NCBI GenBank assembly: GCA_002633005.1
Contig: NMRA01001168.1
Span: 1-44,305, forward strand
DNA length: 44,305 bases
Direction of reading: 5' to 3'
DNA from: Phoronis australis
Lineage: Eukaryota > Phoronida > Phoronidae
This document shows, one piece after another, positions 35,708 through 44,305 of this stretch. Numbering within the stretch: the first letter of the stretch is position 1; every line of letters starts with the position of its first letter. The notes beneath the pieces were generated by a model, which saw nothing but the letters and a program-made list of their open reading frames with translations, made no database searches and had not been told where the DNA came from. Position numbers and translations under genes: made by a program.

Positions 35708-36964
35708 CTAAACCAAACTCTTCCTCGACACTGTGCCGATACCTAAGAACTTCATCAACCTCCACATGGTGCTCCCGATGAAACCTCTACATCGTACTTC
35801 GACTGGCATGCAAAAACACTTCCAACCAGCTACTGAACAATCATGAGGAAGTTCTGCATACTTAAGTGTTTTCCTCTCGTTGGCCTCTACCATTCGGGAT
35901 TCCCATGGTACTGTAAGTTCTACTATGATGACCGTCTTTGTGCCATCTGACCATAATACCAAGTCAGGCCGGAGTGTCGTCATCACTATATGGCTCGGGA
36001 ATACTGCCAACGGCCCTACATCCACAGTCATCTTCCAATCACTCGCTGTAGTCAACACACCTGCATCTTTCCTCCTTCCCAATGCACCTTCTCAGCAAAA
36101 TGATATTAGTGGGCTTTCGGTGTTGCTAACCACCTTCCTTCTTTCTAGATCCAAAATATGCGCAATCACCTTGAGAATCTTGTCATGTCTCCACTTGCAT
36201 TTGCCTTCGGCCAAAGCCGACTTACATGATGACAAAACGTGCTGTAAAGTGCAGAGCTCCCCACAACTGCTGCAAGAATCGTCTTCTATCCTTCCCCATA
36301 ACTTCAGGTTAGTCGGACCATAGAGTACGTGATACACAGAACGCAGGATAAAACTTAATCTGTACTGTTCACTTGAAATCAGGTCGTTCGCTGTAATGCG
36401 CCTACTGTGAACCCCCTCCCATGCTGTCCAGGCGCCCTGTTTTATCAAACCCACAGCATGAGAAAAGCGCTTCTCCTATTCCTGGTGACGTTCTTCGTCT
36501 AACACCATAGAACGACGCTCTTTCCCTCTAGTTGTCTTCCACCTCTTAAACTGTTTCATGCCGAGGGCTTCACGTCCTCTAGAAACTGCCCTTACTAAAT
36601 CTTTATGGTGAAGCCTGCTCTCTGCTGATGCTACTTCCTCCTCTGGACTCCACGTCCTTCCCGCAAAAACGTCAATCTTTACACCACTGATATCATCATC
36701 TTTCGAGTCCCTCACAGTCAGGGACGTCCTGCACTTAACGACTTTAAACTCTTCCACAATAAATCGTGTACGTATATTTACTGCTGAAGACCTCATGTAC
36801 AGGCCCAACCTGATGAAACTTGGGGGGATGCCTAACCACTTGCGCAACCAGCGGCTAACCAAGCGCTCTATCCTCTCCGCTGATGTAATAGGTAGATCGT
36901 AAACTGTCAAAGGCCACATGGCCTTTGGGAATTGACCAAACTGGTAACACCGGCTCATCTTCAA
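35708..36964 (-). pseudogene. Non-LTR retrotransposon ORF2 C-terminal region (two in-frame stops)
   Basis: One minus-strand frame runs from 36964 to 35708 with only two stops (at 36476-36478 and 36092-36094). It carries SRWLRKWLGIPPSFIRLGLY, VEEFKVVKCR..LT.RDS, CSSCGELCTLQHVLSSCKSA (a C-x2-C...H-x4-C finger), KWRHDKIL, and LRPDLVLWSDGTKTVIIVEL with ELTVPWE. I know this order from the region downstream of the RT in a widespread animal non-LTR family. The RT itself would lie to the right and is not readable. The VELTVPWE block resembles a nuclease-like fold, but this is inference. Confidence 0.8.
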
Positions 36965-39895
36965 ACCTCATTACCGTGTCCAACATGTGACTTGGGGAAG
37001 GGGTGCGAATGTAAAGAATGCGCATGAAGCCCGGACTTCAATCGTTGATGTAAACTACTGCCCTCGTCACATGAAAAATCCCCATAATGAGGCTTTATTA
37101 TGCACTGGCCAAAATTGTACATCACCGGAAATGATCAAAAAAAGAAGAATATATCCGTTTTTGTGGATGTGGTTAGCGGCAGTGCACAAGTTTGTTTATA
37201 AGGGTGTGGTTTCGTGGCTCTCATTTGAACTGTGAGACTACCCTTAAAGTTAAATACAAATGAAATACGTGTTAACGAAATTGGCAATCAAATTTCTGAG
37301 TTACAATGGAGGATACAGTGACAAAAGCTACACGTAGGGAAACTGAAAGGAAATACGTCTATAAGGAGGCAGCTAGCTTAATGTCCTCAGAGATGCACAG
37401 TGTCAAGTTCAGTTGAACACATGCGCATGCATTGGTAGACAGTATCACGCAACTGAATAGCCTGGCTACAAAGTACAGTATCACTACTTTCCTCAAAATA
37501 TCAGGCACCCAAACTTTCTTAAGTTTATGCCAAACCCTTAGTAGTGGCAAAATTGGGTAACATCGGAACATCGTATCCCGGAAGTGGCTGATCGGATTTA
37601 TTTGAACCTAACAGATGTTATGCTTTCTGCACTGTTCTGCAAAACGCCTTTGAAAACTGTTTTCAGAAAGTTCCAATTTTGTGTGAGAAATAAGGAGTTT
37701 TGTGTTTTTATGCAAAGATGATTATAGTTGGATAAAACAAAAGACGAAGTAACAATTTGAAAAAAAAACGTTTGCAGGGTTTTTGTGATTTTATCGTGAA
37801 CATTTAAATCGAACAAAATTTGGTCACCCTTGTTCGGCTGTTAAACTAATAAACTAATACAATCGAACGTGGTGACTGCCGTTAACTGTGAATTTACACT
37901 GTACATGCTGTCTAAAATTAATATCCCACCAGTTCGCAAATTCTTTGTACTCCTCCTGCCGTTTATTGCCGTCTCTAAATTGCGTTGCTAATTTCTAAAG
38001 TACATGTACCTGTTGTCAAACAAAACTACCAGAATTTATGACAATGCTCACATGCAGATATAAATTTTATTCACATTTGTGCTGAAAGACTTGAGGAAAA
38101 CCCAAAGAAAAATCAAACGACCCCTTTTGTTTCCGTTCACCGAGTATTTTATGCCGTAAAGGCAATGCCATCATGGCATAAAATTATCACCCATTGTATC
38201 AACAGAAGTAACTGCAATTCAACTTGCCAATTTGACCTTTGACTAGCCTGGGGCCGTAATTTACTTATTGGCATGCCATCGGACAACCGTTAATGGTTAG
38301 TGTAGAGATCATTGGATGATAGTTCAACTATTAGCCCTGTTGCTTTTAATATAGAGAGCTGGGCGTTTTAGTTCACAGGGACAGTGACTTCGAAATAAAG
38401 AAACTACAGTTGCATCATAATTTTCGTCCCTAACATTCGGTGCACATCTCCCAGGAAAGGGAAGTGACACGCAAAATCTTCAGATCCATCTTATCAGTGT
38501 TGCATATGTCACAAATTCTCTCAAACTAAGGTTGACCTGCGTGCTGCCCTGTTGCAATAAAAAGCTTATACATTGAGCAACTGAATCCATGGTAGGCGCA
38601 CGGCAGGGTGCTGGGGGAGGGGCTATAACCCCCCACTTATTTCAGTGCTGCGCCGCCCATGAAAACGAGCAAGTATTTATTCAGATCGGATCTAAAAAGT
38701 AACGGTATTTTTCGCACTGTTCTGATACGCAAACTTAGTTAAAAACACGACTCGAGTTTTTCTTTGCACATTTCGGCTAAAGATTTGGGAATTGCTATTA
38801 ATCAGTCACGAAAAACCTAATGAGTAGCTCACAGGTGTGTATCGCATGCTGGCTCTGTTTCGATTGGGTTGCGGGATTCCTACCGTGTGTTGCATTCACA
38901 CTCTTTGCTTGTATACCCCTCTTCCCGATGTCACGTGAATTTCACTGTTGATTTCGCTATGTATACATGTATGTTCATTCCACTCATTGCCTGATGATGC
39001 TGTCACGAAATATAGTTAGTTTTTTTAATTTGTTTGTTTGTTATGTCTCGGTGTTTTATTTCATACATTTACAATGTGCCTGCACACCTGAAGAATGAGA
39101 CTGTTTCGAAATTATGAGCGTACCAGTATCAAGCTTGCAAACGAAAAGTCGTGTCGTGTTTTTAACGAAGCGTGCGTAAACAAAAGGCTACTACCGATCT
39201 ATAGCCTATGACTGTTCTCGATAGCACAATGCCACATATTTTTTGTGATATAACATATTAAAGAGCCCTCGCTGTGATTTTTGTTAACAACTTACAATGT
39301 AAAAATGTCCATTATGCTGTACCAAGTTCATTGAGAAGGAATTTGGTTTTGAATAAGCTCATGTTTTAAATAAAATTCTTGTAACGAGCATTTTTTGTAT
39401 AAAATTAGGACCATTGATTATGATATGTGTTCTTTTTGTAAGCTACACCGTTCTTTCACGACTGTGTAATAACCGAAAATCTTTCGCCAAAGGAAAAATA
39501 ATTTTATACATAATGCTAAAGTTTAAGCCTTTTTTGGAATATTTCTCAAGTGGAAGATTAAGCTTTAAGTTATTTTGTAAATTTACAACAAATATGCTAA
39601 GGAAAAAATCAGAAGTAATACCAACATTTTTATTTTTTAATGTTCAAACATGAATTCAATGAACAGTAATATCTTAATCTTTTGAGAATAATAGTATGGA
39701 AGAAAAACTTTCTCGCATTTTCTCAGGAAATCACACTCAGTGACTGATTAACTTTATGTGCTTGTGTGCGAATATGAAGGACGTTCATTTTCATCTGTTT
39801 GTTATACATGGTTATTTTATTCAATAACCGTTGAAGAAACCAAAAAAGAGGGCGTTAATGTTTTTTTTTTTGGTAAAGAACATTGGAGACGAAAT
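36965..39895. other. Intergenic, no gene recognised
   Basis: About 2.9 kb of AT-rich DNA with no protein domain, tRNA or clear repeat recognised. It contains two TACATGTA octamers (near 38003 and 38964). Confidence 0.5.
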
Positions 39896-40095
39896 GGTAA
39901 AAAGTGGGGAGACAACCATGTGCGCCCCAGAGAAACAAGCAGTCCGAGAAAACGAGACAAAATTCCACTACAGAAGTGCAGACGCACAATGAAGGCCCAT
40001 TTTTAATTTTTTTTTTTAGTCTTCACGCTTATTTGTCAGCAAAAAGGTCGAAATTCGAGCCTCTCATATTAAAGGCTGGGTGCGCGCATGACAAC
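39896..40095 (+). repeat. Dispersed repeat C, copy 1
   Basis: This segment shares CGCCCCAGAGAAACAA, GAGAAAACGAGACAA, an ACGCACAATG/ACGCACGATC block, TTTTTTAGTC, GAAATTCGAG and ATTAAAGGCTGG with 43325-43530, in the same order and strand. The class is unknown; no protein is supported. Confidence 0.65.
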
Positions 40096-40794
40096 GTCAA
40101 CGTCCCACTACGTCTACACCTCTGCTCTTTAGGACGAGGCCCATCCGTACAGACTCTCCTCAAACACCTCCATGTAAAGAAAAATTCTGGGTTGCTGATG
40201 TTCAGACACTTTAGCATCGTGGAAAACAGTTTCAACAGTCACATTCATCAATTTCATGCACCAGGTGAAGAGACCGTCGCGAATGATCCACGACTCCCCT
40301 AGAGCAGCCAAGCAACGACGCGGAAACGACGACATTCCGTGAGTTCGCTCAAAAATATTTTACGAGAAAGGAAAATCAAGATAAGCGATCAAAAACATAA
40401 AAGAACGCTTGGCATTGAGTTTGATACCCGATATTACAAAGCAATGTCATGGTTTAATGTTCGTCGGAAATACTTCAAGCGGTTACATATGTGGAGATAA
40501 TGTGACTGGGCTACAGTGTTGAACGATATCATTAGCTTGAGTCGCCTACTGAAGTTGGTTGTACCATTTTTCCTACTATTCAACTGCCAGGACAACTCAC
40601 TGCTTAATGATTAATATTGCAGGCAGTCTGGTACACGTACAGCTGTACCAACGTGCGCAAGCCGTTCCGGGTGGTCCTTTCCGCATTGATCACCTGGAAA
40701 AATGTTTGTGCTTTATTAATATATACAGTAGTTGAAACCGAGCTGAGAAGCTAGAGACCTCAGTGACTCAAGGGTCTGGCAGTATGCTAGGATG

Positions 40795-40866
40795 CCTAGA
40801 GTGGGACTCGAAACCACGACCCTCAGTAATTAAGAGTATCCAACTACAGGACACGCTGCCCCCTCT
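40795..40866 (-). mobile_element. tRNA-derived SINE head
   Basis: On the minus strand a tRNA-like block begins GGGGGCAGCGTGTCCTGTAG and ends GGTTTCGAGTCCCAC. The latter matches a pol III B box (GGTTCGANTCC) with the right spacing, and the former resembles an A box. There is no clean cloverleaf, so a genuine tRNA gene is unlikely. The SINE tail was not delimited. Confidence 0.55.
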
Positions 40867-41810
40867 AATTCACTGCAGCTGGGCTTTAGTGCAGCATTCG
40901 GTGAAAAATAAAAGTTGAAACACTCTGGAATGTTCTTGCACGTTTAACATCAAGTGCGTTTTTTATTTACTTGAGCTTACATTGTATAATCGTTTGTCCC
41001 AGCGCTTCACGAATTGATCACTTAAACAACCCCGTAGGCCTAAGTTTACTTCAGTAAGTACAACAATGTAGTGAATTTGAGAAACTTTTATGCATTGTAA
41101 AAGCACCAAATTCACATTAAAACACCAAAAAATACAACAAAAAATAAAAAACAACCACACCACCAGTCTATCATCTGTCAACTAAGTAAGAACACTCGCA
41201 AACACCATAGGCGGATTTAGGTTATGGGGAGACAGCCCCTCCCCCCTACGTTGGCTGCCGTAAGCAAATTGAAACAGCAAAGGCGTGAAGCGTGAGGAAA
41301 TATCGAGAAACTACGACCGGTAGCGGAGAAAGGGGGGGGGACCCCAGATCGCGGCGTATGAATGCAATCAACGGCCACAGCCCCAAGGGTTACCGACCCC
41401 TACATGCATAGGCCTGCGTGCCAACGCCCTATCAAGTGAAAACGTTTAGACGGTAAATGCTGCTGCAGCAAAAATTGTAACCCTGCAATGTACCCCTCAG
41501 GGTCATTGAAGGAGTCAAGCACCGACTGCCGTGAGAGATTAGATGAGGGCGAAGCCCTCAGACAGCTTCGCGAGATCGGAGGATCTCGCCTTCTGTCCTT
41601 GCTGTTGTTGGTGTGGACGCGGATCGAGGGCAGGACCTGGTAGGCCGGTGGTGGTAGAGGTTGTGTGCTTGATCTTCTTCTGGATACGAGACGCTGGCTG
41701 GATGGCAACAGCGTTACTGACATCGTAGAGGTGGAGCTGGCTTGATGGCAACAGCTTAGAGTTGGTTCACATGAAGCCGGCTTGCTGGCAACAGCTGTCA
41801 TGCTACTGGT
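40867..41810. other. Low-information stretch left of the tandem array
   Basis: Minus-strand ORFs of 70-133 codons here are Ser/Pro/Gln-rich with no recognisable domain. They may be the 3' part of the non-LTR element at 42-43 kb or chance. Confidence 0.35.
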
Positions 41811-41813
41811 TGC

Positions 41814-42120
41814 TTGTCTTTATACTGTCCCGTCGGGACAGTTTTTTTTTCCCTTGTCTTTATACTGCCCCGACGCCCCTTCGGGACAGTTACCAGTGGC
41901 ACAGGGCCCGAACCCTTAGTGTTCCGGTAGCAGGTTGTCACGAAATTTGGTTGTCTTTATACTGCCCCGTCGCCCCTTCGGAACAGTTACCAGTAACCCA
42001 GGGCCCGAACCCTTAGTGCTCCGGTACATGGTTGTCACGACAGTTTGGTTGTCTTTATACTGCCCCGTCGGGACAGTTTTTACCAGTTGAGCAGGGTCAG
42101 GACCCTTAAGTGCTCCTGGA
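41814..42120. repeat. Tandem array of about 97 bp units
   Basis: TTGTCTTTATACTG starts at 41814, 41854, 41951 and 42049. The last three are 97-98 bp apart and share GGGACAGTTACCAG, CAGGGCCCGAACCCTTAGTG and CCGGTA.. GGTTGTCACGA. The first is truncated at about 40 bp. It lies immediately downstream (on the minus strand) of the non-LTR reverse transcriptase, so it is probably that element's 3' UTR repeat. Confidence 0.85.
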
Positions 42121-43170
42121 ATAGGTTTGTCATGGAAATGCGGCGTAACGTGGCTTGGCGGAGTGACTGCAGCCTGTCGGAGACAATCTGCATTCCGGCG
42201 AGCTCGTGTAGTGTGTCAATTCGGCAATATCTGGGCTGGCCGAGAGCAATTCTCAGCGCCCAGTTTTGTAGTTTCTGTAGTCTTTCGATTGTGGAAGGAG
42301 CACAGGTTGAAATGTCGATGGCGTCATATTCGAATAGGGGTCTGATGAACATTTTGTAGATCAGTAGTAGGCAGTCGCTCCTAGCGCCCCACCCTGTGCC
42401 CTTCAATCGATACATGAGCTTGACTCTGGTTCTTGCACGGTCACACACGCGTGCGACGTGGGGTTGTAACGTCAGTCTTTGATCGAGGGTTACCCCTAGC
42501 AGAGTGGCCTCTGCTTTTGGTGTGAGCCTGACACCAAATAGTGAGAGACTGAACTGTCGCAGTTTCTGTTTGCGGTGGAACAGGATGACCTGTGATTTTG
42601 CGGCATTGAGTTTGATGCGCCAGATGGAGCACCAGTCCTCCAGTTTTGATAGTGCCCCCTGAGGCGTGCTTGGACAACTGTCTCTTGTTTTTCACTTGTC
42701 CAGAACCCGAGATCGTCGCCGGGCGAACTGGGATATCTGAACTTTGTCCCTTGGGTGAACTGGTAGGTCGTTGACATAGTCAAAAATAGCAACGGACTTA
42801 GGACGGACCCCTGAGGGGTGCCGGCCTTCAGATTCACCGGTTGGGAGACGGTTTGTCCCTGTCTGACTGAGATGCATTCTCTCAGGAAAGATGACAAGAG
42901 TCTAACCATTTTGTCAGGTAGACCTATATTGGAGAGTTTGTATCTCATTCCGTCATGCCATACAGAGTCAAAGGCTTTTTCCACGTCCAACATTATGGCT
43001 CCGGTGCAAAAGTTTTTGCCCATTGCCGTTTTGCCTTGAGCTATCAGTCTATGTACGTGGTTCGGTTCCTTCACGATTTTTCCTATAGGCTCGTTGCCAC
43101 GTGTTAAAGAAGCCTTTGGAATCCAGTTCTGCGTTTATTCTATTCGTGAGGATTCGTTCGAACGTTTTGC
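42080..43170 (-). pseudogene. Non-LTR retrotransposon reverse transcriptase fragment
   Basis: The minus strand reads, right to left, FERILTNRINAELDSKGF and WQRAYRKNR, then after a frame change RLIAQGKTAMG, MLDVEKAFDSVWHDG (catalytic D in the F-D motif), LKAGTPQGSVLSPLLF (the PQGS motif), and an FA/GDD region. Then come VTLDQRLTLQPHVARV-like and RPLFEYDAIDISTCAPSTIE blocks to the stop at 42080. This is the palm and thumb of a Jockey/CR1-like RT. At the catalytic Asp-Asp motif (about 42715) a four-base insertion shifts the frame, and there are further shifts, so the copy is inactive. Confidence 0.85.
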
Positions 43171-43324
43171 CAATGCATGAAGCACCGACTGCCGACTGCT
43201 AGATAGACGATTTAACCCTGGCGCCTTGCAAAATAGCGGGGGCACGTGCCCCTCATTCTCCTTGATCACTCAGGGCTGGGGGGGGGGGGTCTCGGAGGGC
43301 TCCAACGAGCCGTCCCCCCATTTG

Positions 43325-43530
43325 GCGAAGTGGACAAGAAGGTCCGCCCCAGAGAAACAAAAAGTCGAGAAAACGAGACAATTAAACAGTCCACTAAAAA
43401 GCCCAAACGCACGATCGCAGCCCTGGACGTGGTCAGCCCTAACCCGTTTTTTAGTCGTTCGGCTGCTTTTGTCGGTGAAAGGTCCACATCGTCAGGAAAT
43501 TCGAGACCCCAAACATTAAAGGCTGGATGT
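43325..43530 (+). repeat. Dispersed repeat C, copy 2
   Basis: This is the partner of 39896-40095 in the same orientation, with matching blocks in order. A G-run lies just upstream (43279-43289). The copies flank the SINE and non-LTR fragments, about 3.4 kb apart. Confidence 0.65.
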
Positions 43531-44305
43531 GTGCTTCAGCTGAACGCGGCCCGTTGGGCGCTTTATACACTGTACGTACGTAACGCATTGAGAAAAAAAA
43601 ATGCACAAACAGTTTTAACTATGTATTAGTTAAAACTATTAAAACGACTACACAGTCTTTTTACCATGTATGGTGAAACTGGAACATTGCATCCTCATAT
43701 TTTGAGCAGCAATGGACCAAAGCACGTGATCTGCAAAAATTTCAAACTGGCCGAGTTGTGTTTTAGTTCGCGGCCATCGATCGTTTCCTTGTTTTGGCTA
43801 TGACATCATACCCAGAATGCAATTCATAGTCGATAAGCCTTTTGGAATTTCCTAGCCGCTGGAAATTTTCTTTCCAAACAAGTTTATTTTATGTGTCAAG
43901 CTCTGTACCAATCTTCCGAAGAATTCCTCACAGCACCCTGGGACACGATCCATCTCGTTTGGAGATCATTCAACGCCATATTCTGTGAAAATAGTTGAAG
44001 ACTTAACCTTGGCTCTGTCGGGTGCCGGTGAGTTGCTCAGATGCGGAATCGGTGTGTCTACCGCCTTGAGAAATAATTGTTGTGTGCTTCTTGATTGATA
44101 TAGTGTGTATTTTATGTTCATAATTCAATTCAGTTGTTTTTGTTTTTTAAAGTCACGCATGAAATCTCAGGGAATTTGTGTTCGCGGTTGTTGTTTTGCT
44201 TTCACATTCCGGTTTCTAAATATAATTGTTGTCTCATTCTGTGAATTCTCCCAACCGCTTTACATGCTCACCGGTGATCTTTGTGGGCCGCCATCTTGGA
44301 CTTTT
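43531..44305. other. Right end, no gene recognised
   Basis: Non-coding sequence without recognisable domain or repeat up to the window edge. Confidence 0.5.

Noticed and set aside
41400-41801. 133-codon minus-strand ORF, Ser/Pro-rich
   Set aside because: Low-complexity composition and no domain; may be a 3' part of the nearby non-LTR element but this cannot be shown.
1-44305. Search for CRISPR arrays, operons or prokaryotic signals
   Set aside because: The window is clearly eukaryotic; no regularly spaced identical repeats with unique spacers were seen.

Overview
The window comes from an animal nuclear genome. It has interrupted genes with GT-AG introns, tens of kilobases of AT-rich non-coding DNA, several classes of decayed metazoan transposons and an assembly gap of Ns. 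The transposon mix (two BEL/Pao LTR elements, two non-LTR reverse transcriptases, a Penelope-like GIY-YIG remnant, a THAP/P2X7-like element with TTAA target sites, a tRNA-derived SINE) and the very frequent palindrome TACATGTA suggest a marine invertebrate, perhaps a lophotrochozoan or invertebrate deuterostome. The species cannot be fixed from sequence alone.

The main feature is one plus-strand gene from about 5133 to 32928. Exon 1 encodes a signal peptide just downstream of two TATAAA boxes. Eight further exons each encode one cysteine-rich domain of 96 to 112 residues, and the last carries a short C-terminal tail. Every intron is phase 2, so each internal exon is symmetric (2-2). The spliced CDS is 2664 nt (887 residues plus stop). 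Each domain has the pattern C-x(1,2)-C ... C ... C-x3-C ... [KR]-[VMI]-C ... C-C with slight variation, usually ending VCCG. I recognise no named family. Two domains (exons 6 and 8) form a subtype with CxxC at the start and a His-rich loop near the end. A decayed further copy of the exon lies at about 23710-23875.

Layout: 1-4020 holds a decayed minus-strand BEL/Pao element. 5060-10700 holds the promoter and exons 1-5. Intron 5 (10680-21457) contains a broken plus-strand BEL/Pao element (about 11260-16210) with an internal inversion, an N gap, and a cluster of short inverted repeats near 18.1-20.0 kb. 21.4-33 kb holds exons 6-9, the decayed exon, dispersed repeats and two hairpin or TIR elements. 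33541-34752 is a complete-looking TIR element with TTAA duplications. 34.76-37 kb holds Penelope-like and non-LTR remnants on the minus strand. 37-41 kb has little beyond a SINE and a dispersed repeat. 41.8-43.2 kb is a non-LTR reverse transcriptase fragment with a tandem array at its 3' side.

Only the multi-exon secreted-protein gene looks like a functional host gene. All mobile-element ORFs seen are interrupted.
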